Made by a program: the position numbers and the translations under genes. Source: Desulfovibrionaceae bacterium (GTDB lineage Bacteria; Desulfobacterota; Desulfovibrionia; Desulfovibrionales; Desulfovibrionaceae). Taken from it: a DNA stretch of 62,895 nt. Below the pieces are notes generated by a model. It ran no database searches. It saw nothing but the letters and a program-made list of their open reading frames with translations, and had not been told where the DNA came from. The DNA is taken from contig JACCQO010000019.1 in assembly GCA_015709205.1 (NCBI GenBank), positions 1 to 62,895 on the forward strand. The letters run 5' to 3'. How positions within the stretch are numbered: the first letter of the stretch is position 1; every line of letters begins with the position of its first letter. Shown here piece by piece: positions 39,415-48,228 of this stretch.

Positions 39415-39813
39415 TCAGCCCGCGTACTGGGCGTCGCCGACCTTTTCCAGCCACTCGCCGGTGGAGCCGCCGAGGCGCTCCTGAATGGCGATGTGCGTCA
39501 TGGCCTCGGCGGGCGACGCGCCGTGCCAGTGCTTTTCTCCCGGGGCGAAGAGGACCACGTCGCCGGGCCGGATCTCCTCCACGGGGCCGCCCTCCCGCTG
39601 GGCGCGGCCGCGGCCCGAGAGCACGATCAGGGTCTGGCCGAGCGGGTGCGTGTGCCACGCGGTGCGCGCGCCGGGCTGGAACGTGACCCGGGCCCCGGTC
39701 GCGCGGGAGGGTTCCTCGGGCTCCATGAAGAGCGGCTCCACCCGGACCGCGCCGGTGAACCAGGCCTCCGGGCCGACCGTGGCGGGCTGGGAGCCGTTGC
39801 GTTTGATTTCCAT
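39415..39813 (-). CDS. Small cupin-domain protein
   Basis: A 132-residue single cupin. Motif 1 is TAWHTHPLGQTLIVLSGRGRAQREG and motif 2 is PGDVVLFAPGEKHWHGASP, giving the His and Glu/Gln metal ligands. Proteins of this type (carboxymuconolactone decarboxylase-associated or hydroxynitrile-lyase-like cupins) bind Mn, Fe or Zn. GGAG precedes the ATG. It is co-oriented with the alcohol dehydrogenase upstream and the MBL hydrolase downstream, possibly one transcript. The substrate is unknown. Confidence 0.85.
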   Translation of the reverse strand: MEIKRNGSQPATVGPEAWFTGAVRVEPLFMEPEEPSRATGARVTFQPGARTAWHTHPLGQTLIVLSGRGRAQREGGPVEEIRPGDVVLFAPGEKHWHGASPAEAMTHIAIQERLGGSTGEWLEKVGDAQYAG

Positions 39814-39919
39814 GTCGTTTGCTCCTTTTTTTCCGATCCGCGACCGATTCGGGGCCAGGACGCCGCCCCGGCCGCCCCCAGGGGGCAGGGAGGCGCGGGG
39901 CGGCGCGGGCCGGATGCGG

Positions 39920-41107
39920 CTACAGAGCGGCGCGCAGCACCGCGACGATGTCGTCCCTGGTCAGGGCCGGGCGGCCCGGCAGGTTGCCGTCCGCGTCGCG
40001 GACCACGAGCAGCGTATCCTCGGCGTAGCGCTCCAGCAGTCCCTCGCCGATGCCGATCTCCGAGAGCCGGGTCGGGCAGCCGATGGAGCGCAGAAAGGCC
40101 TCGAAGCGGTCGATGCCGTCAAGGGCGCAGGCCAGGTCGTCCGACCCCTTGGGGGCCAGGCCGAGGACGCGCTCGGCGAACTGCGTGAAGCGCCCGGTGC
40201 GCGCCCTGGCGGCGAAGCGCATCCAGGCCGGGTTGACCACGGCCAGCCCCGCGCCGTGGGTCACGTCGTGGTGCGCGGAAAGGGTGTGCTCGATCATGTG
40301 CACCGGGGCCATGCCCTGGGTGCCGACCTGGACCCAGCCGTTGAGGGCCACCAGCGCTGCCCACTGCACCTGGGCGCGCGCCTCGACGTCGCTTCCGTCG
40401 GCCACGGCCCGGGGGCCCCACTCCATGGCCGTGAGGATCACGCCCTCGGCGAAGCGGTCCTGGATGGGCGTGCCGCCGATGCCGTTGAAGTAGGACTCGG
40501 TCACGTGGGTGATCAGGTCGCAGACGCCGTAGGCCGTCTGGTCCCTGGGCACGGACACGGTCAGCTCGGGGTCCACGATGGCCGTGCGGGGATAGAGCAC
40601 CGGGCTCTTGACGAAGGACTTCACCGTGGTCCGCTCGTTGGTGATCACCGCGCCGCCGTTGGACTCCGACCCGGTGGCCGCCAGGGTCGGCACCGTGACC
40701 ACGGGCAGCGCCGCGGCCGGGGCCACGACCCTGTCCTGCCCGTGCGGGAAGAAGTCCCAGGGGTCGCCGTCGTACACGGCCGCGGCGGCGATGGCCTTGG
40801 CCGCGTCCATGGTGCTGCCCCCGCCGATGGCCACGACCACGTCGCAGCCCTGCTCGCGCACGATCTGCGCGCCGCGCTCCACCGAGGAGATGCGCGGGTT
40901 GGGCTCCACGCCCGCGCATTCGGCCATGCCCACGCCCGCTCCGGCCAGGGAGGCCGCGGCGCGGCCGAAGGTCCCGTTGCGCTTGACGCTGCCGCCGCCC
41001 GTGACCACCAGGGCCTTGCCGCCGCATCCGGCGACGACCTCGCCCAGCCGGGCCAGGGTTCCCGCGCCGAAGATCAACCGTGTGGGGTTCTGGAATTCGA
41101 AGTTCAT
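39920..41107 (-). CDS. Iron-containing alcohol dehydrogenase (YqhD/BdhA-like)
   Basis: A 395-residue group III alcohol dehydrogenase. The nucleotide-binding part has LIFGAGTLARLGEVV and GGGSTMDAAKAIAAAA. The metal site residues lie in DLITHVTESYF and MIEHTLSAHHDVTHGAGLAVV. It reduces aldehydes or oxidises alcohols with NAD(P)H; YqhD/BdhA-type enzymes act on butyraldehyde and other toxic aldehydes. The start is taken at the ATG after AAGGAGAT; the longer frame has no ribosome site. Confidence 0.9.
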   Translation of the reverse strand: MNFEFQNPTRLIFGAGTLARLGEVVAGCGGKALVVTGGGSVKRNGTFGRAAASLAGAGVGMAECAGVEPNPRISSVERGAQIVREQGCDVVVAIGGGSTMDAAKAIAAAAVYDGDPWDFFPHGQDRVVAPAAALPVVTVPTLAATGSESNGGAVITNERTTVKSFVKSPVLYPRTAIVDPELTVSVPRDQTAYGVCDLITHVTESYFNGIGGTPIQDRFAEGVILTAMEWGPRAVADGSDVEARAQVQWAALVALNGWVQVGTQGMAPVHMIEHTLSAHHDVTHGAGLAVVNPAWMRFAARARTGRFTQFAERVLGLAPKGSDDLACALDGIDRFEAFLRSIGCPTRLSEIGIGEGLLERYAEDTLLVVRDADGNLPGRPALTRDDIVAVLRAAL

Positions 41108-41432
41108 GAATATCTCCTTGTGCAACGACTTGTCTGAAAGTCCGGGGGCACCCGCGTGGGAGCCCAGGCTTGGCCGGGGGCCGCACACGGCGATTCCTGT
41201 CCCGGCTTCGTTCTATACGCCCCGCGAACGCGAAAGGCATGGGCCGATCCTCTCGCATTCTTGTCCGATCCTGCAAAAATCCATCGCGCGCCTCCCGAGG
41301 TCGCACGGTCCGTCAGGCTCGGCGAACCGCACGGGACAACGTTCCGCCCGCCTGGGCCTTGCCCTGGCCGGGCGAACCGGCTAGGCTCCGCACTCCCTGT
41401 ATTCATTGCAGAATACCACCCAAGGAGCCGCC
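41108..41432. other. 325-bp divergent intergenic region
   Basis: Lies between the minus-strand dehydrogenase and the plus-strand MFS gene. It should hold both promoters. I see no strong palindrome, no consensus promoter and no convincing gene. Confidence 0.45.
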
Positions 41433-42614
41433 ATGACCACCCCCCCTGCGCCGCCCGGAACGCCCTTCGCCCGGGCCATGCCCGCCCTGCTGCTGATCAG
41501 CTCGGTCTTTTTCTTCAACTTCCTCGCGCGCATCATTCTCGGTCCGCTCATGCCCGTCGTCGAAACCGACCTGGGCCTCGGCCACGGCGGCGCGGGGCGC
41601 ATCTTCCTGTGCATCGGCCTGGGCAACGCCGCCGGGCTCCTCCTTTCCGGCCTGGCCTCCTCCCGCCTCGGCCACCGCACGACCATCGCGCTCTCGGCCA
41701 TGGCCGCCGGGGTCGCGGCCCTGCTCGCCGCAGGGGCCCTGCATCCCCTCTGGTTCCGCCTGGCCCTGGCCGGGATCGGGGCCTCGGCGGGCATCTACCT
41801 GCCCTCGGGCATCGCCTCGCTGCTCTCGGCCGTGCGCCCCCAGGACGCGGGCAAGGGCGTGGCCGTGCACGAAATGGCCCCCAACCTGGCCTTCATCGCG
41901 GCCCCGCTGCTGGCCGAGGCCGGGCTGGCCCTGGCGGGCTGGCGGCCGGTCCTGGTCGCGCTCGGGATCGGGCAGCTGGCCCTGGGCCTCGTCTTCCTGC
42001 GCCGCAGCGCCACCACCCGGGCCCCGGGGCGGCCCCTGTCGCTCCGCTTCCTGGCCGAGGTCGCCCGGCGGCCCGCCTTCCTGCTGCTGGCCGCGCTCTT
42101 CTGCCTGGCCGCGGCCGGGAGCTTTTCGCCCTATTCCATGCTCACCCTCTACCTCACGGACATGGGCCGCCCCCGGCCCGAGGTCAACCAGTTGCTTTCC
42201 CTGTCGCGCGTGCTGGCCTTCTGCATGCCCTTCGCCGCCGGGGTGCTGGTGGACCGCATCGGCCCCCGGCCCGTGGCAGCCATGGCCTTCGCCTGCAACG
42301 GCCTGGTCCTGGCCGGGCTGGCCCTGGCCTCGGGCACGGCCCTGACCGCGCTGGTGGTCGCCCAGCCCATGCTGGCCATGCTCTTCTACCCGGCCGGATT
42401 CGCCGCGCTGGGCCGCCTGTTCACCCCGCAGTCCCGCAGCGCCGCGGTCTCGCTGATCACGCCGCTGTCCATCCTCTGCGGGGTCGGGCTGGTGCCGCTG
42501 GCCATGGGTTTGCTCGGCGAGGCCGGGATGTTCCGCGCAGCCTACGGCCTGGTGGCCGGGCTGTGCCTGGCGGGCGCGCCGCTCGCCCTGCTCCTGCGGC
42601 TGCCGGACGACTGA
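41433..42614 (+). CDS. Major facilitator superfamily transporter
   Basis: A 393-residue, 12-helix MFS carrier. The typical loop 2-3 motif is present (GLASSRLGHRTTIALS), and there is a similar element after helix 8 (GVLVDRIGPRPVAAM). AAGGAG precedes the ATG at 41433; an in-frame extension of nine codons has no signal. Substrate is not deducible. It lies just upstream of the aspA promoter and is probably transcribed separately. Confidence 0.85.
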   Translation: MTTPPAPPGTPFARAMPALLLISSVFFFNFLARIILGPLMPVVETDLGLGHGGAGRIFLCIGLGNAAGLLLSGLASSRLGHRTTIALSAMAAGVAALLAAGALHPLWFRLALAGIGASAGIYLPSGIASLLSAVRPQDAGKGVAVHEMAPNLAFIAAPLLAEAGLALAGWRPVLVALGIGQLALGLVFLRRSATTRAPGRPLSLRFLAEVARRPAFLLLAALFCLAAAGSFSPYSMLTLYLTDMGRPRPEVNQLLSLSRVLAFCMPFAAGVLVDRIGPRPVAAMAFACNGLVLAGLALASGTALTALVVAQPMLAMLFYPAGFAALGRLFTPQSRSAAVSLITPLSILCGVGLVPLAMGLLGEAGMFRAAYGLVAGLCLAGAPLALLLRLPDD

Positions 42615-42648
42615 TTTTTTTGGGCGCTCTGGTAGCACGATTTTTTGT

Positions 42649-42704
42649 TTCGTCATGTACGAATGCCACGCCATCTTGACATGAGGTGCAGCCGGGACTA
42701 GTCC
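42649..42704 (+). promoter_or_regulatory. aspA-hydF promoter with palindrome
   Basis: A perfect -35 box TTGACA (42676-42681) is followed after 17 bp by TAGTCC, a poor -10. Just upstream is TTCGT-CATGT-ACGAA (42649-42663), a 5-5-5 inverted repeat. The 9-mer GTAGCACGA at 42632-42640 recurs at 54685-54693, beside the promoter of the converging nif/hyp-like operon. Confidence 0.5.
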
Positions 42705-42792
42705 AGACCAGGAACAATCCCTGCGGGGAAAGCCGGTTGCGGAGCCGCGGCAAGCCCGCGCCCCGCGCCGCCCCCGGAGCAAGGAGATCGCC

Positions 42793-44343
42793 ATGCCGCA
42801 CCGACCGGGCCCCCCGCCCGATGCGCCGACAGGCTCGCCGCCCGCCCCCGCCCCGGCTCCGGTCCGGTCCGATCCGAACGCCGGGCCGCAACGGACCGAA
42901 ACGGACGCCCTGGGCGAGCGCCGCGTCCCGGTGGACGCCTACTGGGGCATCCACACCCTGCGCGCCCTGGAGAACTTTCCCCTGACCGGCCAGCGCTGGC
43001 CCGCGGAATTCCTCACGGCCCTGGCCCAGGTCAAGCGCGCCTGCGCCGAGGCCAACGCGGCCGTGGGCGCGCTCGACGAGTCCGTGGCCACGGCCATCCA
43101 GGGGGCCTGCCGGGAGATGGAGGACGGGACCCTGCACGAACACATGGTCGTGGACCCGCTCCAGGGCGGCGCGGGCACCTCCACGAACATGAACCTCAAC
43201 GAGGTCCTTGCCAACCGGGCCAATGAACTGCTCGGCGGCCGCCGGGGCGACTACGCGCCGGTGCACCCCCTGCGCCACGTCAACCTGCACCAGTCCACCA
43301 ACGACGTCTTTCCCACGGCGGTCAAGGTCGCGGGCCTGGCCCTGCTCAAGGAGCTGGAGGCCAACCTGGCCCGGCTGCAGGAGACCATGCAGCGCAAGGA
43401 ACAGGAGTTCGCCGACGTGCTCAAGGTGGCCCGCACCCAGTTACGCGACGCCGTGCCCATGACCCTGGGCATGGAGTTCGGGGCCTTCGCCGAAGCCCTG
43501 GCCCGCGACCGCTGGCGCGTGTTCAAGGCCCGCGAGCGCATCAAGCAGGTCAACCTGGGCGGCACGGCCGTGGGCACGGGGCTGGGCGCGCCGCGCGGCT
43601 ACATCCTGCGCGTGGTCGAGCACCTCAAGGGCATCACCGGGCTGCCCGTGTCCCGGTCGGAGAACCTGGTGGACGCCACCCAGAACGTGGACTGCTTCGC
43701 CGAGGCCATGGGCATCCTCACGGCCCTGGCCGCCAACCTGCTGAAGATCGCCAACGACCTGCGCCTGCTGGCCAGCGGGCCGGACTGCGGCCTGGGCGAG
43801 ATCGCCCTGCCGCCGCTGCAGGCCGGGTCCAGCGTCATGGCCGGAAAGATCAACCCGGTGCTGCCCGAGGCCGTGGCCCAGGCAGCGCTCAGGGTCATGG
43901 GCGCGGGCCAGACCGTGACCCTGTGCGCCGGCATGGGCCAGCTGGACCTCAACCACCTCCTGCCCCTGCTGGCCCACGAGTTCCTGGGGGCTCTCGGCCT
44001 GCTGCGCAACGCGACGGACGTCTTCGAGCGCAGGTGCGTGCGCGGCGTCGCGGCCCGGGCCGAACGCTGCCGCGAGCTGGTGGAGCGCAGCAAGGCCCTG
44101 GCCACCGTGCTGGTGCCGCCCCTGGGCTACGACGCGGTGGAGGCCGTGGTCCGCCGGGCCGAGGCCACCGGAGCCTCCGTGACCCAAACCGTGCTGGACA
44201 TGGGCATCGCCGACGCGGCGACCATCCGTGAACTGCTCTCGCCCAAACGCATGCGCAAGCTCGGGTTCACGGACGGCGAATACGACGGGCTGCGCGCGCC
44301 GTCCCAAGGCGCGCGGCCGGACCGGGACCCGGAAAAGGACTGA
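42793..44343 (+). CDS. aspA: Aspartate ammonia-lyase
   Basis: A 516-residue fumarase/aspartase-family enzyme that converts L-aspartate to fumarate and ammonium. After a Pro-rich 35-residue N-terminal extension the fold begins RTETDALGERRVPVDAYWGIHTLRALENF. It carries the substrate loop GGAGTSTNMNLNEVLANRA, LHQSTNDVFPTAVKVA and the catalytic signature GSSVMAGKINPVLPE near residue 344. AAGGAGA precedes the ATG. hydF follows after 90 nt. Aspartase genes recur beside hydE/hydF/hydG in other genomes, and ammonium is a nitrogen source for the dithiomethylamine bridge of the H-cluster. A role in supplying ammonium is therefore plausible; the distinction from a catabolic aspartase rests on context. 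Confidence 0.92.
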   Translation: MPHRPGPPPDAPTGSPPAPAPAPVRSDPNAGPQRTETDALGERRVPVDAYWGIHTLRALENFPLTGQRWPAEFLTALAQVKRACAEANAAVGALDESVATAIQGACREMEDGTLHEHMVVDPLQGGAGTSTNMNLNEVLANRANELLGGRRGDYAPVHPLRHVNLHQSTNDVFPTAVKVAGLALLKELEANLARLQETMQRKEQEFADVLKVARTQLRDAVPMTLGMEFGAFAEALARDRWRVFKARERIKQVNLGGTAVGTGLGAPRGYILRVVEHLKGITGLPVSRSENLVDATQNVDCFAEAMGILTALAANLLKIANDLRLLASGPDCGLGEIALPPLQAGSSVMAGKINPVLPEAVAQAALRVMGAGQTVTLCAGMGQLDLNHLLPLLAHEFLGALGLLRNATDVFERRCVRGVAARAERCRELVERSKALATVLVPPLGYDAVEAVVRRAEATGASVTQTVLDMGIADAATIRELLSPKRMRKLGFTDGEYDGLRAPSQGARPDRDPEKD

Positions 44344-44433
44344 ACGCCAGAGCGGCCCGGCCCAGGGGGCGGTCCGCCGCCACCGAAACGGGGTTCGCCC
44401 CGAAGCCCCAGGGGACACCCCAAAGGAGCAGCC

Positions 44434-45642
44434 ATGCAGGACGCGCCGCGCGGCGTTCGACTGGTCATCGCCATCGCCGGACCGAGGAATGCGGGAAAGT
44501 CGTCGCTGATCAACGCGATCACCGGCCAGGACATCGCCATCGTCTCCGAGACCCCGGGCACGACCACCGACCCGGTGGCCAAGCCCTACGAACTGCTGCC
44601 CCTGGGGCCCGTGACCTTCTACGACACGGCCGGGCTGGACGACGAGGGCGAGCTGGGGGCCCTGCGCATCAAGGCCACGCGCAAGGTCCTGCTGCGCGCA
44701 GACCTCTGCGTGCTGGTCTGCGGCGAGGGCGGCCTGGGCGCGGCCGAACAGCGCCTGCTGGACGAGCTCAAGGAGTTGGACCTGCCCGTGGCCGTGGCCG
44801 CCAACAAGGCCGACCTGCGGCCGCCCCGGCCCGGGGACGAGGAATTCTGCCGGGAGCGCGGGCTGCCCTTCCTGCCGGTCTCGGCCCGCACCGGCCAGGG
44901 CGTGGACGAGCTCAAGCGCACCCTGGTGGCCATGGCCCCGCCCGAATACCGGCAGGAGCCGCCCCTGGTGGGCGACTGCATCGGCGAGGGCGACCTCGTG
45001 CTCTGCGTGGTGCCCATCGACCTGGCCGCGCCCAAGGGCCGCCTGATCCTGCCCCAGGTGCAGGTCCTGCGCGACATCCTGGACAGCGACGGGCTGGGCA
45101 TGGTCGTGAAGGAACGCGAGATCGAGGCGGCGCTGGCGGGATTGGCGCGGCCGCCCGCCCTGGTGGTCACGGATTCGCAGGTGGTGCTCAAGGTGGCCGG
45201 GGACGTGCCCGAGTCCGTGCCCCTGACGACCTTTTCCACGCTCTTCGCGCGCTACAAGGGCGACCTGGCCGAGTTGGCCGCCGGGGCCGCGACCATCGAC
45301 CGCCTCCAGGACGGCGACCGCGTGCTGGTGGCCGAGGCCTGCTCGCACCACCCGGTGGCCGACGACATCGGCCGGGTCAAGATTCCGCGTTGGTTCGCCC
45401 AGTACACGGGCAAGGAGTTGCGCTTCGAGTTCTACGCCGGGCACGACTTTCCCGAAAATCTGGAGGGGTTCAGCCTGGCCGTGCACTGCGGGGCCTGCAT
45501 GCTCAACCGCACCGAGATGCTCCGGCGCATCAAGGAATGCCGCCGCCGGGGCGTGCCCATCACCAACTACGGCGTGGCCATCTCCAAGGTCCAGGGCCTG
45601 CTCGACCGCGTCCTGCGTCCCTTCGGCCTGAATCGGACCTGA
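44434..45642 (+). CDS. hydF: [FeFe]-hydrogenase H-cluster maturation GTPase HydF
   Basis: A 402-residue scaffold and GTPase. The GTPase domain has P-loop GPRNAGKSS (16-24), a switch region PGTTTDPVAK, DTAGLDD and NKAD. The dimerisation domain follows. The C-terminal cluster domain has the HydF iron-sulfur ligands C303-S-H-H306 and C352-x-x-C355. HydF carries the 2Fe precursor built by HydE and HydG to HydA. hydA, hydG and a canonical hydE are absent from the window. HydF instead sits tail to tail with HypE, separated by a bidirectional terminator, so association with the neighbouring nitrogenase-like operon must be considered. Confidence 0.95.
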   Translation: MQDAPRGVRLVIAIAGPRNAGKSSLINAITGQDIAIVSETPGTTTDPVAKPYELLPLGPVTFYDTAGLDDEGELGALRIKATRKVLLRADLCVLVCGEGGLGAAEQRLLDELKELDLPVAVAANKADLRPPRPGDEEFCRERGLPFLPVSARTGQGVDELKRTLVAMAPPEYRQEPPLVGDCIGEGDLVLCVVPIDLAAPKGRLILPQVQVLRDILDSDGLGMVVKEREIEAALAGLARPPALVVTDSQVVLKVAGDVPESVPLTTFSTLFARYKGDLAELAAGAATIDRLQDGDRVLVAEACSHHPVADDIGRVKIPRWFAQYTGKELRFEFYAGHDFPENLEGFSLAVHCGACMLNRTEMLRRIKECRRRGVPITNYGVAISKVQGLLDRVLRPFGLNRT

Positions 45643-45680
45643 GCCCCCCCGCCGCAGGCGCAAAAAAAGTTTAGGAGAGC

Positions 45681-45710
45681 CCAGAGAACCCTTTTCAAAG
45701 GGTTCTCTGG
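45681..45710. terminator. Bidirectional terminator between hydF and hypE
   Basis: A perfect 14-nt inverted repeat CCAGAGAACCCTTT / AAAGGGTTCTCTGG has a 2-nt centre. It separates the convergent hydF and hypE genes. The sequence resembles the hairpin at the end of the window (62853-62895). Confidence 0.8.
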
Positions 45711-45760
45711 CCGCCGGAGGCGCCCCTGCAGCGAGCAGCCGCCGGAGGCCTTCCCGGCTC

Positions 45761-46765
45761 CTAGCAGATGCGCGGCAGCTGTTCGCCTTCGAGCATGTTC
45801 AGCAGCCGCTTGCCGCCCAGCCGGGTGACGAGCGTGACCCGGCCCGCGGCCGCGTCGGTGACCGAGCCCACGCGGCGGGCGTCGCGGCCGAGTTCGTCCG
45901 CGCGCAGGATCGCCAGGGCCTCCTCGGCCCGGGCTTCGGGCAGGATGCACAGGAACTTGCCCTCGTTGGCCAGGTAGAGCGGATCGAGCCCGAGCACCGA
46001 GCAGCCGCCCGCGACCTCGGGCCGCACCGGAATGGCGTCCTCCTCGATCTCGCAGCAGACCCCGGAACTCTGGGCGATCTCGTTGAGCGTGGTGGCCAGG
46101 CCACCCCGGGTGGGGTCGCGGAGCACGTGGATCTCCGGGATGGCGCGCACCAGCCGCACCAGCAGATGGTTCAGGGCCGCGGAGTCGGACCGGACCTTGG
46201 CTTCGAAATCGAGCCCCGCGCGCGCGCCGAGCACGGTCAGGCCGTGGTCGCCCATGGTCCCGCTGACCAGCACCGCGTCGCCGGGCCGGGCCGCGTCGCC
46301 GCTGGGGGCCGGGTCCGCCACGATCTCGCCCAGGCCGGTGGTGTTGATGAAGATCTTGTCCACCGCGCCCCGGGGCACCACCTTGGTGTCGCCGGTGACG
46401 ATGCGCACGTCGGCGTGGCGCGCCGCGCGGCCCATGGATTCCACGATGCGCTCCAGGTCGGCCATGGGCAGCCCCTCCTCGATGATGAAGCCGCAGGAGA
46501 GGTATCTGGGCACCGCGCCGAGCATGGCCACGTCGTTGACCGTGCCGTGCACGGCCAGGGAGCCGATGTCGCCGCCGGGGAAAAAGATCGGGTCCACGGT
46601 GAAGGAGTCCGTGGACATGGCCATGCGCCCGGCGCAGCGCACTTCGGCCGCGTCGTTGAGGCGGTTGAGCTCCGCGTTGGAAAAATGGGTGACGAACAGT
46701 TCGGCCACCAGCCGCTGGGAGGCCTTGCCGCCGGAACCGAAGTCGAGAAGCACCTTGTCGATCAT
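45761..46765 (-). CDS. hypE: [NiFe]-hydrogenase maturation protein HypE
   Basis: A 334-residue PurM-like ATPase. The start DKVLLDFGSGGKASQRLVAELF and the inner VVPRGAVDKIFINTTGLGEI are family features. It ends in the obligatory PRIC, whose Cys receives a carbamoyl group from HypF and is dehydrated to a thiocyanate, the source of the CN ligands. The intact tail argues for function. It begins 3 nt after hypD, as the last gene of the eight-gene operon. HypF, HypA and HypB are not encoded here. Confidence 0.96.
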   Translation of the reverse strand: MIDKVLLDFGSGGKASQRLVAELFVTHFSNAELNRLNDAAEVRCAGRMAMSTDSFTVDPIFFPGGDIGSLAVHGTVNDVAMLGAVPRYLSCGFIIEEGLPMADLERIVESMGRAARHADVRIVTGDTKVVPRGAVDKIFINTTGLGEIVADPAPSGDAARPGDAVLVSGTMGDHGLTVLGARAGLDFEAKVRSDSAALNHLLVRLVRAIPEIHVLRDPTRGGLATTLNEIAQSSGVCCEIEEDAIPVRPEVAGGCSVLGLDPLYLANEGKFLCILPEARAEEALAILRADELGRDARRVGSVTDAAAGRVTLVTRLGGKRLLNMLEGEQLPRIC

Positions 46766-46768
46766 TCC

Positions 46769-47908
46769 TTACTCCACCTGGTATTTATAGTAGGCGGCGC
46801 AACTGCCCTCGGTGGAGACCATGCACGGCCCCACGGGGGCCGCCGGGGTGCAGGCCTTCTTGAACAGGGGGCACTGGTCCGGCCGGATGCGGCCCCGGAG
46901 CACGTCGCCGCAGCGGCAGCCCGGCAGAGGCGGGGTTTCGCCGATGGTCAGGCCGAATTCGCGCAGGGCGTCGAATTCCTCGAATTCGGGGCGGATTTTC
47001 AGGCCGCTGGACGGAATGCGCCCCATGCCGCGCCACAGGGCGTCGCAGGGCTCGAACACCGTGTCCATGACCTCCAGGGCCTTGGGGTTGCCCTCGTCGC
47101 GCACCACGCGCGTGTAGTTGTTGGCCACCCGGGCCTCGCCGCGGCTGCGCCAGCGGACCATCTGCAGCAGGGACTGAAGGATGTCCGCGGGCTCGAACCC
47201 GGTGACGACGGCGCTCTTGCCGAACCGCTCGGCAAGGGGCGCGTAGGGCGCAACGCCGATGACCGCGGAGACGTGGCCGGGCAGGATGAAGCCGTCGATA
47301 CGCGCATCCGGGTCGGCCATCAGGGCCTCCAGGGCCGGGGGCACGGTCTTGTGGAAGCACAGGATGCGCAGGTTGCGCACCCCCTGGGCGCGGGCCATGA
47401 GCACGGTGGCCGCGATGGTCGGGGCCGTGGTCTCGAAGCCCACGCCGATGAAGACCACCAGGTCGTCGGGATGTTCCCGGGCCAGGCGCAGGGTGTCGGC
47501 GGGCGAATAGACCACCTTGACCCGCGCGCCGTCGGCCACGGCCTTCTTGAGGTTGCGCCCCTTGTGCCCGGGCACGCGCATCAGGTCGCCGAAGGTGGCC
47601 AGGACGACCCGCTCGCGCGCGGCCAGGTCCAGGAAGGCGTTGACCTCGGACTCGTGGGTCACGCAGACCGGACAGCCCGGGCCGCTGAGGTGCACGACGC
47701 CCTCGGGCAGCAGGGAACGCAGCCCGCTGCGGAAGATGGCCACGGTGTGCGTGCCGCAGACCTCCATGAAGCGCAGCTCCCGGTCCAGTTCGCGTTCCAG
47801 CCGGACGAGCAGTCCGCGGCACAGTTCGGGGTCGCGGAAGCCCTCCAGCAGATCGAGGGTTTCCCGGGTCGCCATGGCGTCCGGGGTCCCCAGGGGTTCC
47901 GGAGTCAT
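46769..47908 (-). CDS. hypD: [NiFe]-hydrogenase maturation protein HypD
   Basis: A 379-residue iron-sulfur protein that with HypC assembles the Fe(CN)2CO unit. Visible hallmarks are FMEVCGTHTVAIFRSGLR, the redox motif GPGCPVCVT, VGFETTAPTIA, HVSAVIG and the C-terminal four-cysteine region with CRCGDVL, QCPLF and GPCMVSTEGSCAAYYKY. Start could be 47908 or an internal Met 11 codons later; both leave the fold intact. It is tightly spaced with hypC (4 nt) and hypE. Confidence 0.96.
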   Translation of the reverse strand: MTPEPLGTPDAMATRETLDLLEGFRDPELCRGLLVRLERELDRELRFMEVCGTHTVAIFRSGLRSLLPEGVVHLSGPGCPVCVTHESEVNAFLDLAARERVVLATFGDLMRVPGHKGRNLKKAVADGARVKVVYSPADTLRLAREHPDDLVVFIGVGFETTAPTIAATVLMARAQGVRNLRILCFHKTVPPALEALMADPDARIDGFILPGHVSAVIGVAPYAPLAERFGKSAVVTGFEPADILQSLLQMVRWRSRGEARVANNYTRVVRDEGNPKALEVMDTVFEPCDALWRGMGRIPSSGLKIRPEFEEFDALREFGLTIGETPPLPGCRCGDVLRGRIRPDQCPLFKKACTPAAPVGPCMVSTEGSCAAYYKYQVE

Positions 47909-47912
47909 GGCG

Positions 47913-48158
47913 TCACCCTTCCGTGCCCGTGCCGCCGATACAGTGCGCGTCGCCCAGGGCGCGCAGGCTTTCCTCGGCCTGGGCGCGGTCCAGGACGCGC
48001 AGGGCGAACCCGGCGTGGATGATCAGGAATTCGCCCGGGCGCGGCGGCTCGGGCAGGAGCATCAGCGAGGCCTTGATCGTGGTCTGCCCGCGGTCCACCC
48101 GGCAGGTGGCCACGTCGCCCTGGATGCTGAGAATTTCGGCGGGAACGGCGAGACACAT
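47913..48158 (-). CDS. hypC: [NiFe]-hydrogenase maturation chaperone HypC/HybG
   Basis: An 81-residue chaperone starting MCLAVPAEI; Cys2 is the essential residue that holds the Fe(CN)2CO moiety and contacts the hydrogenase large subunit. Typical features are IIHAGFALRVLD near residues 46-57. An AGGGGAGGA site precedes the ATG. It follows the NifD/N-like gene by 70 nt, a gap with a GGCGCG/CGCGCC hairpin. A large-subunit-like client is encoded in the same operon. Confidence 0.95.
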   Translation of the reverse strand: MCLAVPAEILSIQGDVATCRVDRGQTTIKASLMLLPEPPRPGEFLIIHAGFALRVLDRAQAEESLRALGDAHCIGGTGTEG

Positions 48159-48228
48159 GGTATCCTCCCCTCTGCGCGGCCGCTGGGGCCGCTGGTTGAC
48201 CGGCGCGAAAGCGCGCCGCCCGGCGGCC

